Shown here: positions 36,481-45,396 of the stretch, piece after piece
How the letters are laid out: each line of letters starts with the position of its first letter
How positions within the stretch are numbered: position 1 is the first letter of the stretch
Assembly (NCBI GenBank): GCA_002435955.1
Contig: DIWZ01000032.1
Coordinates: 202,761-266,760 of the forward strand
Origin: Pelobacter sp. UBA6093
Lineage (GTDB): Bacteria > Desulfobacterota > Desulfuromonadia > Desulfuromonadales > Syntrophotaleaceae
Length of the DNA stretch: 64,000 nucleotides
Direction of reading: 5' to 3'
Made by a program: the position numbers and the translations under genes
Notes under the pieces: generated by a model
Database searches by the model: none
Told to the model about the DNA's origin: nothing
What the model saw: the letters and a program-made list of their open reading frames with translations, nothing else

Positions 36481-37376
36481 CAGTTGGTTACCATTTTCAT
36501 TGCCGTGGGAGCCGCGACCGCCGAGATCTCGGCCGGCGCCGGCTCGACGACCACGGTGTAGCCCTCCCTAAGCCGGGCGTACGCAGCATCCCTGAGCTCC
36601 TGCTGGCGCGCCATCGTCCAGTCACGCTGCACGGTTTCCCGGACCTCGCTCAGCTCCGGCAGCCGTCCCTCGGTGCGCCGCTTGACCCGAACCAGGTGTA
36701 GGCCAAAGCCGGAACGCAGCGGCCCTTGCCATCGGCCCGGCTCCAGATCAAGGAGAGCATCGGCGAACGCTTCGCCAAACTGCCCCCGAACCTCCCAAAG
36801 CGGCAGCAAGTGGAAATCCTGCCCCAGCAGGTGCGGATCGCCGAGAGATCCCGGATCAGCGCCGTTGCCAAGTTTCGCCAGGAGTACCCGAGCCTCGGCC
36901 TCGGCATTCGCCCGCCGATCGGGATTGACATAGACGTGCCGGAAGCTAACCTGCGGTTCGATGTAATATTCCTCGGGATGCTTTTCCATGAACGCCCGGA
37001 GTTCCTGTTCCGCCGGTTCGACCTGGGCGGCGACGTCCTCGAAGAGATACTCCATCTTCAGCCGCAGCCGACGCCGGATGACGCTGTCGTCCCGATCGAG
37101 TCCGGCAGCCCGGGCCTCGCGATAGTAGATCTCGTCGCGGACAAAACTCTCGACCAGGGTTCTTACATCGGCTTCGGTCGGCATCCGCTGCCAGGTCCGC
37201 TCGAAGATCTCCGCCATCTGCCGCAGATCCCCCTGAGAGACGACAATCTCCGTGTCCGGCGGAAATGCATGCCTCATCGGCCCGGCAGCAGGGCCGCTGC
37301 TCCATCCGTAGAGGAGGAACAGCCCCGCCCCAATGAGCAGAAAATGCAGCAGCGGTTCTCTTGCCAGGTTTTTCAT
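36480..37376 (-). CDS. membrane-anchored parvulin-type peptidyl-prolyl isomerase
   Basis: 298 residues from the ATG at 37376, which follows AAAAGAGAG. An alternative ATG at 37391 overlaps the DUF3604 stop but lacks a ribosome site. One helix (FLLIGAGLFLLYGW) anchors it. A SurA/PpiD-like N-terminal helical region comes next, with SFVRDEIYYREARAAGLDRDD. The parvulin domain then has FRHVYVNPD, a shortened middle, and FGEAFADALLDLEPGRWQGPLRSGFGLHLVRV. It should help fold exported proteins, most likely the sulfatase, DUF3604 protein or porin of the same block. Confidence 0.85.
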   Translation of the reverse strand: MKNLAREPLLHFLLIGAGLFLLYGWSSGPAAGPMRHAFPPDTEIVVSQGDLRQMAEIFERTWQRMPTEADVRTLVESFVRDEIYYREARAAGLDRDDSVIRRRLRLKMEYLFEDVAAQVEPAEQELRAFMEKHPEEYYIEPQVSFRHVYVNPDRRANAEAEARVLLAKLGNGADPGSLGDPHLLGQDFHLLPLWEVRGQFGEAFADALLDLEPGRWQGPLRSGFGLHLVRVKRRTEGRLPELSEVRETVQRDWTMARQQELRDAAYARLREGYTVVVEPAPAEISAVAAPTAMKMVTN

Positions 37377-37387
37377 CGTCTCTCTTT

Positions 37388-39343
37388 TCATTTTGCCGGC
37401 GTATACCAGATCGGCGAGGTGTAGGCGCGCTCCTGCAGGGTCATCGCGGTGCCCGGCAATGGCTGCACCCCGAAACGCTTGACGTCGTAGGCAGTCCAGC
37501 GGGGGGTCGGGATCTCGAGGACCCGGGCGTAGTAGAACGCCCGCTGCCCGGCATCGAAGTCGGGGTCTTTCCATACCGTGATCAGTTCCGAATCGCCGAT
37601 GGTGTTGGCCCAGGTGGCGTTCTCCACGTCGACGGTGCTGCCCACCGCCGGCAGCTTGCCGTCGGCACCGGGCTTGCGTTTGTCGGCGTCGCCCCAGACC
37701 GCGTCGTAGACCTTTTCGTACAGCTGCCCCTTGGCATCGAGCCACCCCTTGACGATCTGGATCCGGTCGAGGTTGGCGCCGATCGGATCCTTGAGCGCCG
37801 CGACCAGGAAGGTCGGCGACTTGCCGGCGGGCGTGTTACGCAGATCGCCGCCCATCGGTACCCCCTTGGTGTAGCCGATCGTGGCCGGCAGGCGGTTGTG
37901 CGCGTCCTGCGGTGCGAAATCCCAGCCGCCGAAAAAACGCACGATCATACGGGGGCCGGTGGTGGCGTAGGTCTCCCGGCGTTCCATGGCGTCGAACAGC
38001 GCCTCGCGAGTATTCTCGGTGGCCCATACCGCCGCGTAGCCGGACGCTCCGACCTCCCAGTCCATGACCTTCACCCCGGACTCGGGATTATTGAAAAAGG
38101 CCTTGGTCATACGTTCCGGGCCCGGTTCCTGAGGCGTGGTCTTGCCGAAGAAGTTCTCCTCTTCCATTGCCGCCAGGCCGGTGTGCGCATCGCTGCTGCC
38201 GACTAGGCCGAACTTGTAGGGATTCACGCCCAGCTTCGCTTCGAGCACCAGGCCGTTCTTGAGTGCCGATCTCGCATACTCGTACTGGAGCATGTCCCTG
38301 GTTTTCGCCACGCTGCCGTCGAGGTTGCCCTTGTCCCAGATCTCGAAGTCGGCGAATTCATCGTTGGGCGAGAGATAGGGGTGGCTTTCGCCGGTTCCCT
38401 TGGTCTGGGTGGTTTCGTAAAGGCGCTCCCACCGGGCGCGGGTTTCTGCATATTCACGGTCGACCTTCTTGCCGAAGGCCTCCACCACGGGGAACATGAG
38501 GCCGTTGGAGAGATTGCCGTTGTGGGCGATGGCCAGCACGTCGCCGCCGGTCTTCTCTTCGTAGGCCTGCATCCATTTCCACAGATCGACCGGATTGTCG
38601 CTGCCCAGCGGCTTCATGGTCGTATAGGGCTCGACCCGGCTGGCCTTGTCGATGTTGTCGCGAAAAATTACGTTGCGGTGCAGGTTGTTGCCACCCGTAT
38701 TGGAGGTCCACTCGTAGCCGATGAAGGCGGTGAAGCGGCCTGGATCGTTGGCTTCCTCCGCGGCCTTGATCGTAGTTTGCCAGGCGCCGCGGTAGGCCGA
38801 GGTGCCTGGCAGGGGCATGATGGCTTTGGAGATGGTACCCTTGCCGAAGCTCTGGATGATGTCGATCGCCGCCTCCGCGCCCTTGCCGGAGTTGATCATG
38901 TCGCTCCACTTCCGGCCCTGCGGGTCGGCCATGATGTTCGGATCGCCGCCCAGAAGAAGCGGGAAGAAGCCCATGCCGTCCGAGTGATCGGCCACCACCA
39001 GGAAATCAAGGGGCCGGGAGAGCTTCACCTGTTGCCCGCTGGAAGATCGAATCTCGTTCCCCTTGGCGAACACGTAGGCGTCCTGCGGTGTCAGGCGTGC
39101 ACCGAAGGCCCCGGCGTCCATGGAAAACCCTGTGTGCAGGTGGGTGTCGCCGAAGAATGGTCGGGTGGGAAAGTTGCGTCCCACGTATGGGGAGTAGGGC
39201 GGCTTGGCGGCGAAGGCCTTCGCCGCGCCTTCCTCTGTCAGACTGCTCGAAATGCCGACCCCCTGGTCGGCTGTCAAGGCCGGCCAGGGGGTGAAAACAC
39301 AGGCAATCAGGGATATGGCGGCAATGCGTACGGCTCGTCTCAT
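37388..39343 (-). CDS. exported DUF3604 (PHP-like metallohydrolase) protein
   Basis: 651 residues from the ATG at 39343 (GGGAGACAACC upstream). The signal peptide ends in ALTA. PHP-type metal motifs are visible: FFGDTHLHTGFS, VVADHSDGMG, AIAHNGN and VGSSDAHTG, together with FIGYEWTS. DUF3604 members are found with sulfatases and are presumed metal-dependent phosphoesterase- or lactonase-like hydrolases; no activity is established to my knowledge. It is the first gene of the coupled series with the parvulin and HupE genes. Its leader and signal peptide are shared with the porin at 31924. Confidence 0.88.
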   Translation of the reverse strand: MRRAVRIAAISLIACVFTPWPALTADQGVGISSSLTEEGAAKAFAAKPPYSPYVGRNFPTRPFFGDTHLHTGFSMDAGAFGARLTPQDAYVFAKGNEIRSSSGQQVKLSRPLDFLVVADHSDGMGFFPLLLGGDPNIMADPQGRKWSDMINSGKGAEAAIDIIQSFGKGTISKAIMPLPGTSAYRGAWQTTIKAAEEANDPGRFTAFIGYEWTSNTGGNNLHRNVIFRDNIDKASRVEPYTTMKPLGSDNPVDLWKWMQAYEEKTGGDVLAIAHNGNLSNGLMFPVVEAFGKKVDREYAETRARWERLYETTQTKGTGESHPYLSPNDEFADFEIWDKGNLDGSVAKTRDMLQYEYARSALKNGLVLEAKLGVNPYKFGLVGSSDAHTGLAAMEEENFFGKTTPQEPGPERMTKAFFNNPESGVKVMDWEVGASGYAAVWATENTREALFDAMERRETYATTGPRMIVRFFGGWDFAPQDAHNRLPATIGYTKGVPMGGDLRNTPAGKSPTFLVAALKDPIGANLDRIQIVKGWLDAKGQLYEKVYDAVWGDADKRKPGADGKLPAVGSTVDVENATWANTIGDSELITVWKDPDFDAGQRAFYYARVLEIPTPRWTAYDVKRFGVQPLPGTAMTLQERAYTSPIWYTPAK

Positions 39344-39469
39344 GGTTGTCTCCCGCTTTCTCGGCGTAAATGGGTACCGCGGGCGCTGCAAAGAACTACA
39401 CCTCCGGCGTCAGCCGGACCAGCGGACCTGCCCCGGATGCCGTCCTTGATCAGCCCGGTTGCCTGCCCT

Positions 39470-40261
39470 CTACTCGATCCATCCCTGTTCCTTGAAGCGC
39501 TTCTCCAGAACTTTGGCTATTTCCTCAGCGGTCTGCTTGGCCCGCCCCTCGACCTTGGCGCTGCCGGTCTTTTCTCCGTACACTTTCATGCCGGTACTGA
39601 CAATCAGGCCCGCAGGATTGGCCGTGGCAAGCCAGGCAGCAGCCCCCACTGCGCCTCCGGGCATTTTGCTCCCGCCGGCATCGGTTGAACCGCCCCCGAG
39701 CTTGCGCAGTCCCTGCGCCGTCATCTGGAAACCTTCGACCGCCACCTTCAAATCGGATGCACCGGACCTCAAGCCGATGCCGATACGCTTGGCGGCATCC
39801 CCTTCGTCAAAAGAAACGATATATCCCTGGATTACCAGGTCGTTGATCTGCGGTGTCGTTCCCATCACCGCATGCTCTGCGGGCATCCCCATGCCACGGA
39901 TCAGAGATACCAACTGCCTCTGGATTTCAGCGCCCAACTGCCGGCCAAGCGCAATCTGCTCGGCACTCTGGGGCGTGCTGTGCTCGGAATACTGCCCGGC
40001 CAAGGTGGAGTAGGTCGGAAGATCGGCCGGCGTGGCGGCAAAGTCGTACACCCAGATGTGAGCGGGTCGCGGAAGTTGCCCGGACACGACTTGCTCACGG
40101 CTGACTTTGGTCGAGGCGCAGCCAACGACCGCCACCAAGGCGATCAGGCATGGGACGATCTTCGCCAGTCGCTTGCGAAGAACCGCTCGGGTAGCATGTG
40201 ATTTCACAAGGAGGTCGGGCATCAGGTGCCCCTGCGAAAAGTTATCGGTTTGATTACACAT
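39470..40261 (-). CDS. DUF4410-like lipoprotein
   Basis: 263 residues from the ATG at 40261, which follows GGAAGGAG. It has a long N-region and then a lipobox VVGC (Cys near residue 48). The following part, with PRPAHIWVYDFAATPADLP, AEIQRQLVSLIRGMGM, LVIQGYIVSFDEGDAAKR and a Gly-rich stretch near VGAAAWLATANPAGLI, follows the DUF4410 pattern. Likely anchored in the outer membrane; function unknown. A shorter start at 40222 is possible but would make the signal less basic. Confidence 0.72.
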   Translation of the reverse strand: MCNQTDNFSQGHLMPDLLVKSHATRAVLRKRLAKIVPCLIALVAVVGCASTKVSREQVVSGQLPRPAHIWVYDFAATPADLPTYSTLAGQYSEHSTPQSAEQIALGRQLGAEIQRQLVSLIRGMGMPAEHAVMGTTPQINDLVIQGYIVSFDEGDAAKRIGIGLRSGASDLKVAVEGFQMTAQGLRKLGGGSTDAGGSKMPGGAVGAAAWLATANPAGLIVSTGMKVYGEKTGSAKVEGRAKQTAEEIAKVLEKRFKEQGWIE

Positions 40262-40312
40262 GATAGACTCCTTCCTTATTCAGAGGGAAAGCCTGGCGTT
40301 GACCAATCGGCG

Positions 40313-41530
40313 TCATTCTCCCGGTGCAAAGCCCGGAGGCGCCTTCTCCCACGGGTAGCTCCCGGCGGCCATTTCGTAACCGAGAGTGAACAACTGGCGC
40401 ATGTACTCCGTATCGAATTGCTCCTTGTGAGGGGCATTGAAAGTTGCCGGGATAAAGGCCAGATTGAAATCGGCTTTGTCCCGTTTTGCGATCAGGTAGA
40501 TGCGGTCCAGGTCACCGATCCCCTGGGTCTGGATCAGGGAAGCGATGGCGCGCCCGGCAATCGACATGGTTTTTCGCTCAACCTGACTCCACTGGGCATC
40601 CATCCGGCTGTTGCGGATGATATAGACCTTTCGCTCCCGTTTGTGAGTCGCCGCCCGCACCTCCTGAATGTGCATGGAGGGGGGATAGATAAAGACCTGG
40701 GTCATCGCGCCGCCGTCCACATGCATTTCCTGATAGTCTTCACCATCGGCGGTCACATCGATCAGTACCGGCGGGAAGGCGCCCGGAATGGCCGCGGAGG
40801 CGATCATGATGGTCCGGAAAATTTCGAGGGCTTTGGGATCGCTGCTGGCAGCGATTTTGGTCATGTTCCAGATGACCGGCTGCTGCGCATCCAGATCGGT
40901 GGTGCCGACCAGCAGGAGTCTTCCCTTGCTGGTGTATTCGGCAGCAATGGCATCCAGCAGTTCCCGGGTGATATGTTTTTCCAGCAGGCGCCACAAGGGG
41001 GCGTTGTCCGCCATGGCGTCATTGAAAATCGCAGCCAGCATGTTCCGCGGTTTGGCTATATCCTTGCCGGATATCTGCGTGTAAACTTCCTTCAGCGTCG
41101 CGTCGTATTGCGGCCCGAGAAAGGCAAAGGGCGCGATCAGGGCTCCGGTGCTGATGCCGGTCACCAGCTTGAACTCCGGCCGGTCGCCGGCGGCCGTCCA
41201 GCCGTTCAGCAGGCCGGCGCCGAAGGCTCCGTTATCGCCGCCGCCGGAAACCGCCAGGACAATTGCCGGCGGCATGGGCCCCTCGTGGCCGATCTCTGCC
41301 AGGTAGGCCAGTTCCCGTTTGTTGACCTCGATGCCCTCCCGGACCATCTCACCCTCGTTGACCCCGATGCGGTAGCGCACATCGGGCAGGCCGGGTATTT
41401 CCTCCTGCCCCTGCAGGGTGACGGGCAACGCCCTGTGCCGTGTGGGTGCGGCACAACCCTGCAGGAGAACCATGACGACTGCCGCCGCCATGAAGACTCC
41501 TGCCAGCATGTTGTTCTTCATCCTGCTCAT
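40313..41530 (-). CDS. patatin-like phospholipase lipoprotein
   Basis: 405 residues from the ATG at 41530 (GGAAGG nine bases upstream). The signal ends in the lipobox LLQGC. The patatin fold shows the oxyanion glycine stretch SGGGDNGAFGAGLLNG, the nucleophile elbow GISTG (Ser) and the catalytic Asp in HVDGGAM. The length suits a stand-alone patatin domain with an N-terminal extension of about 65 residues. It should act on phospholipids or other acyl esters in the periplasm or outer membrane. It lies in the same orientation as the flanking lipoprotein and barrel genes. Confidence 0.9.
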   Translation of the reverse strand: MSRMKNNMLAGVFMAAAVVMVLLQGCAAPTRHRALPVTLQGQEEIPGLPDVRYRIGVNEGEMVREGIEVNKRELAYLAEIGHEGPMPPAIVLAVSGGGDNGAFGAGLLNGWTAAGDRPEFKLVTGISTGALIAPFAFLGPQYDATLKEVYTQISGKDIAKPRNMLAAIFNDAMADNAPLWRLLEKHITRELLDAIAAEYTSKGRLLLVGTTDLDAQQPVIWNMTKIAASSDPKALEIFRTIMIASAAIPGAFPPVLIDVTADGEDYQEMHVDGGAMTQVFIYPPSMHIQEVRAATHKRERKVYIIRNSRMDAQWSQVERKTMSIAGRAIASLIQTQGIGDLDRIYLIAKRDKADFNLAFIPATFNAPHKEQFDTEYMRQLFTLGYEMAAGSYPWEKAPPGFAPGE

Positions 41531-41680
41531 GGTAGGCATCCTTCCGCCAGGACGAGCGGGTCCGCTGCACATCCCGGGAATGTTTCCTTAGCTTCGAGCT
41601 GACAATCCGTCATCATCTTCCCGTCGAATCCGCGTTGAACCCGGCCCTATGGTTAGCCGAGAACCTTTTCCCGTCACACC

Positions 41681-42424
41681 CTAAAAGGTCGCGCCCAGCC
41701 CGAGTATGAATCCGTGAAAAGACCCCTTGAATTTGTTCCCGCTGCTCCCCTCGGTATCATAGTAGAGCCGGCGGTAGCCTATCCGCCCCGCCCAGGTGTC
41801 GGTGAAGTTGAACTGGAACTGCGGCTGCAGTTCGTAGGTCAGGTCCGAGTCCCCGGCGCCGATGGAAAGGGTGGGATTGAACCGCCAACGCTGGCTGAGT
41901 GGAAAGCTGGGACGAAGAACCAGCACCGCATCGTAGATGTTGGAGGTCCGGTCGGCCGACCCCACGCCGGATATGGTCAGTTCGTTATCCATGCGCGCGT
42001 ACCGGAGTCCGCCAAGAATGTCGAAGGTCTGCCCCTTCTTCCAACCGTCGACCTGGATGCCCGTTGCAACGGTCAGGAAGAGCGTATCCGACTCGACTTC
42101 GACCTTGGCGCCGCCGATTCTGTCGACATTCTTGTCATCGCTGATCTCGAAATAATCCACCTGCAGCCAGTTTACCCACTGCCCCTTTTGCGCCACCGCG
42201 AGGAAGGAACCGCCGAAATCGACCTTGTCGATCAAATCATCAAAGCCGGCATCGACCTCGACCTTGGTTCCCCTTACTGTAATGTCGCCATCGATTCCCA
42301 CACCCCAGATATATGGAGTCAGTTCAAACTTCCAGCCGCCGTCAGCCGCCCAGGCGGACCCGGCCAACAGAGCGTAGACCAAAAATGCCATGATTGCCGC
42401 GCCGATCCTGACCTTTGTTCTCAT
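41681..42424 (-). CDS. outer-membrane beta-barrel protein, unknown function
   Basis: 247 residues. A signal peptide ends in AWAA. Alternating strands follow, including WKFELTPYIWGVGIDGDITVRG at the front, typical of a widespread small barrel group, and the C-terminal strand ends GLGATF with the usual final Phe. No ligand or enzyme motif is seen. The gene stands within the one-direction envelope block, upstream of the patatin gene. Confidence 0.75.
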   Translation of the reverse strand: MRTKVRIGAAIMAFLVYALLAGSAWAADGGWKFELTPYIWGVGIDGDITVRGTKVEVDAGFDDLIDKVDFGGSFLAVAQKGQWVNWLQVDYFEISDDKNVDRIGGAKVEVESDTLFLTVATGIQVDGWKKGQTFDILGGLRYARMDNELTISGVGSADRTSNIYDAVLVLRPSFPLSQRWRFNPTLSIGAGDSDLTYELQPQFQFNFTDTWAGRIGYRRLYYDTEGSSGNKFKGSFHGFILGLGATF

Positions 42425-42525
42425 CTTTGCGCTCCTTTTCTTCCAGGTGTGAAGCGAGCTTCCAGACCGTGACCTGAAAGCCCTCGACTATGATGGCCAG
42501 GTTGTCCAGGTAAAGTACCCCGCCA

Positions 42526-42921
42526 TCAAGGATTCATGCAGGAGCCGAATACGATAAACCCATGTCCATCTCCCGCGGCGCTCAGGGTCAGGCTGCCGGA
42601 TTCCTTGCCTAGGGCAATGCTCCACCCCAGCTGCTCGACCCCCTGAAGAACGGTTATCCCTTCCAGTTCCTTGATCTGGGTAATCTTGGTGTCGTCCCGC
42701 TTTACCTTGCTGTCGAGAGAAATAATGGAACGTTTATCGAGGTCGATGCGTACGAAGCGAGGCAGGGCCATCTCCTCGATGGTCAATTCGGCGCACTCGC
42801 CGCCAGCGGTGCACTCGTAGGCCTTGGTGAGCGCACAGAGACGGGCAATGTCCTCGGCGGCACCGGCCGAAACGGCAAAAAAGAGGAATAAAAGAACGCA
42901 AGGCAGTGATTTTCGTATCAT
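42526..42921 (-). CDS. exported hypothetical protein
   Basis: 131 residues with a clean signal peptide (ending SAGAAE). The mature part of about 110 residues has four Cys (three near the start, one near the end) and beta-rich sequence with ALPRFVRIDLDKRSIISLD. This could be a small periplasmic beta-barrel or sandwich. I do not recognise the family. Upstream GGAGCGAGCC is a plausible ribosome site. Confidence 0.65.
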   Translation of the reverse strand: MIRKSLPCVLLFLFFAVSAGAAEDIARLCALTKAYECTAGGECAELTIEEMALPRFVRIDLDKRSIISLDSKVKRDDTKITQIKELEGITVLQGVEQLGWSIALGKESGSLTLSAAGDGHGFIVFGSCMNP

Positions 42922-42966
42922 GGCTCGCTCCTTTATGGTTGTTATGAGCGGGGAAGAACCGTGGGA

Positions 42967-43467
42967 CTACCTGACCGTATATCCTCTTCCTTCCATACAG
43001 GCGCCCCAGGCACGGTCGTACTGACTGCGCTGCTGCTCGTAACCCGCCTGTTCCTGCTGCGACCGCTGTTCCTGCGCCTTGCTGCTCTGGTGCCGGCGTG
43101 CGCCACCGATTATTCCTCCGGAGGTTGCCCCGATGGCAGCCCCTGTCCCCGCATCACCTGCGATGGCACCCACCGCGGCTCCCAGAAGCGCTCCACCGGC
43201 CGCGCCTTTCAGCACGCCCCCCTTCTGTTGGGGGGCAGAAGTCTGTGCCACAGGCTGCTGCATCGGGTCAAACCCGGTTTGCTGCCTGGACCACTGGTAG
43301 CAATCGTATTTGTCTTTCTCCATCTGGTCCGCGCCCTGTCCCTTGCTCGGGTAGACGATCGGCTCCTGAGCGCTGTACGCGGGAGTTACCGCTACTTCGG
43401 TACATATAAGCGATAAAACAGCTATCACTGGAGCAACAGCCCAGAATGTCATTTTCCCGATTTTCAT
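42967..43467 (-). CDS. exported glycine-zipper protein
   Basis: 166 residues from the ATG near 43467 (GGGAGGCC upstream). A signal peptide precedes a Gln-rich region. A glycine-zipper stretch then reads GGVLKGAAGGALLGAAVGAIAGDAG and continues to GGIIGGARR, as in Slp/OmpA-linker style lipoprotein-like envelope proteins. A Gln/Ser-rich tail follows, ending in ACMEGRGYTVR. Two Cys could form a disulfide. Probably a membrane-associating envelope protein; role unknown. It is the first gene of the minus-strand block. Confidence 0.75.
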   Translation of the reverse strand: MKIGKMTFWAVAPVIAVLSLICTEVAVTPAYSAQEPIVYPSKGQGADQMEKDKYDCYQWSRQQTGFDPMQQPVAQTSAPQQKGGVLKGAAGGALLGAAVGAIAGDAGTGAAIGATSGGIIGGARRHQSSKAQEQRSQQEQAGYEQQRSQYDRAWGACMEGRGYTVR

Positions 43468-44162
43468 ACGTGGCCTCCCTTCTTCTCCACTACTATGAGG
43501 CATCACCGATCCAGCTCGGCTTTCTCGGAGTTGAGCCATGGTGAATCCGCGTTGATTTTAGATATACCCGCCCCCGAAAAGTCCAACCTGGCGGCGGTGG
43601 AAATAACCTGATCACCATTTACTTTGAAAGCTTAATGGGTATAAAAATATTATCAATCCCGGTATACAAGATTCCCGGTATACAAGATTCTGAAACGCTA
43701 AATAGTCACATCCCTCCCCCCGGCACAGTGTCGCATCCATGCGTCACTTTAGACCCGACTGGACGATGTGAAGATGTTCCCGCCGAGTTACAGGCAACGG
43801 CCAGGAAGAGCATCTCTCAAAAGGGGCAAGGAGCAGGCCGGAGTGGCCAGGAGGGTGATGCACCGTAACCGAGGGTGGTCAGAGGATGGACAGGGTAATG
43901 AAGCGGCAGGGATATCGAAGGAACCCGACCGCAGATCTCCCAGTAAGGCAAGGGTGAAGCCCCACGGAATTTCCTGCCGCAGATAGACTATCAGGGCGCC
44001 GTGGGCGCCGTCCCTGGTGATCTCGTCACCCGGAAGACAGGCCGCAGAATAGGAAGTGCTGGTCGGCAAGATGACGCCGAATCCGAACCCCGCCTGAAAG
44101 AAGATCTCCTGCAAAAAAGTGCACGTTGGAGATGAGGTGGGAAAAACATGGAGGGTGTTAAA
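43468..44162. other. 695-bp gene-poor gap with a 16-bp tandem repeat
   Basis: No gene is convincing here. The minus-strand frame 43788-44114 and the plus frame 43768-43986 lack start signals and family motifs. CCCGGTATACAAGATT occurs twice in tandem at 43658-43689. The gap marks the upstream edge of the envelope block and should hold its promoter. Confidence 0.5.
43658..43689. repeat. 16-bp tandem duplication
   Basis: Two exact, adjacent copies of CCCGGTATACAAGATT, each with a central GTATAC palindrome. It lies at the boundary of the island. Confidence 0.8.
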
Positions 44163-44699
44163 TTATGAAGCCTGCAGCAACGACCAGGTCACCTCACACT
44201 CCCCTGACCCGGCGGCAATATAGGCGGAATCACCGGAAATGGTAACGGAAAGACCCATGGTTCGTTGCACCAGGGTCGCCAGGGTTTGCATATCCCCCCA
44301 TTGAAATTGAAAAACAGATGCCTTCAACTCCCTGAATTGTTCCCGGCTTTTTTCCCACCAGACATTCGATTTCGAATTAAAGCTATAAATTTTTACTGAC
44401 GGCGCAATGCGTGTCGCTTTTTTGATTCTGTCAGGGTTCGGCTCTCCGATGTCGATCCACAAAGAGATGTTATCCTCCAAGGTACGCGCCCAGATGTCAG
44501 GTTCCTCCGCAGCGCTGAGACCTTTTGAAAAGGCAAGAAACTCCTGAGCATTGATACAAAAAGCGAGCACACGCGCCATCATTCGCTCAAGTGTTTCAGA
44601 GGGATGCTTGGCAAGCGTCAAATTGAGCGTGTCATAATAATTCCGATCCAGATCTGACAAGTCGATGCGCATTTTGTAAATTGTCGGTTTTAGTGCCAC
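44163..44699 (-). CDS. yaeQ: YaeQ family protein
   Basis: 178 residues from a GTG at 44699, preceded by AAGGGG; the longer open frame would add 28 residues not found in the family. The family signatures are plain: VALKPTIYK at the start, DLDRNYYDTLNLTLAKHPSETLERMMARVLAF, GLSAAEEPDIW, LWIDIGEPNPDRIKKA and the YSFNSKSNVWWEK segment. The fold is related to PD-(D/E)XK nucleases, but the cellular function is unknown. It follows an RNase H-domain gene 80 bases upstream. Confidence 0.93.
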   Translation of the reverse strand: MALKPTIYKMRIDLSDLDRNYYDTLNLTLAKHPSETLERMMARVLAFCINAQEFLAFSKGLSAAEEPDIWARTLEDNISLWIDIGEPNPDRIKKATRIAPSVKIYSFNSKSNVWWEKSREQFRELKASVFQFQWGDMQTLATLVQRTMGLSVTISGDSAYIAAGSGECEVTWSLLQAS

Positions 44700-44779
44700 A
44701 AAGAGCCCCTTATAATCGTTGAAAAACGGCGCGTAAGATAAAAAGTATGCAAGATAAGGTGAAGTGGATCTGACAAATT

Positions 44780-45271
44780 TCACCCGACATGATTTCTCAA
44801 TGCACCCCTGGAAGCTCTATCTACAAGTGTAAAAAATCTGTCAATGCCATCTTTTTTATTCGACACTAGATGGCCAGGCACTTTAACAAAAGTGCAATGA
44901 AATTGATCGGTAATTCTGAAAAACTCCCGATACAGATCATGGTTGTTGAGAAGCTTGTTTTTCTTCGTCAGATATTTATTAATCTCAAGCCGATTGCGTC
45001 TTCCTTGCAAGCCTATGATATTTTGCGAATCTGTATACACTGTCACCTTACAAACCAATGTCGGCACCTCCCCTAAGGCCCACAACAACGTCTGCAACTC
45101 CAGCCTGGTCGAAGACGTGTGCTCAAAACGCTTCAGCTTCACCTGCGCCGGCGACGGATCGAACGACAGAGAGCCTGCAGGTGCACAGAGATACGCTCCA
45201 TACCCTGCCTTTGACCTGGTGTTTACGCTTCCATCGATAAACAGCATCAATTCATTCAAAACAGGCATCAT
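44780..45271 (-). CDS. RNase H-domain protein
   Basis: 163 residues from the ATG at 45271; longer versions run through the terminator of the upstream gene. The RNase HI fold carries the four acidic residues: Asp in LFIDGSVN, Glu in TRLELQTLL, Asp in VYTDSQN and Asp in LVDRASRG. It would cut the RNA strand of RNA-DNA hybrids or serve a related nuclease role. The sequence departs from classic RnhA (no basic handle is clear), so it may be a specialised homologue. It is upstream of yaeQ in the same direction. Confidence 0.85.
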   Translation of the reverse strand: MMPVLNELMLFIDGSVNTRSKAGYGAYLCAPAGSLSFDPSPAQVKLKRFEHTSSTRLELQTLLWALGEVPTLVCKVTVYTDSQNIIGLQGRRNRLEINKYLTKKNKLLNNHDLYREFFRITDQFHCTFVKVPGHLVSNKKDGIDRFFTLVDRASRGALRNHVG

Positions 45272-45338
45272 CACTTTGCAGGAGAAAAACGAATATTGAA
45301 TCCATCGCACAACCTTGATCGCCAGGTTGCCCCAATTC

Positions 45339-45372
45339 AAAAGCGGAACAGTGCAACCACCGCTCCGCTTTT
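45339..45372 (-). terminator. rho-independent terminator of the rhodanese-rubrerythrin gene
   Basis: AAAAGCGGA and TCCGCTTTT form a 9-bp stem about 25 bases after the stop codon. The arm sequence resembles that of the hflC terminator. Confidence 0.8.
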
Positions 45373-45396
45373 ATCCCTATGACGAACATGCTTCGC

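Noticed and set aside
38381..39688. 435-codon plus-strand open frame
   Set aside because: Antisense to the DUF3604 gene, with no ribosome site or motif.
40226..41602. 458-codon plus-strand open frame
   Set aside because: Antisense to the patatin gene, which has all catalytic motifs on the other strand.
43788..44114. 108-codon minus-strand open frame in the gene-poor gap
   Set aside because: No start signal, composition unlike a protein, and no recognised motif.
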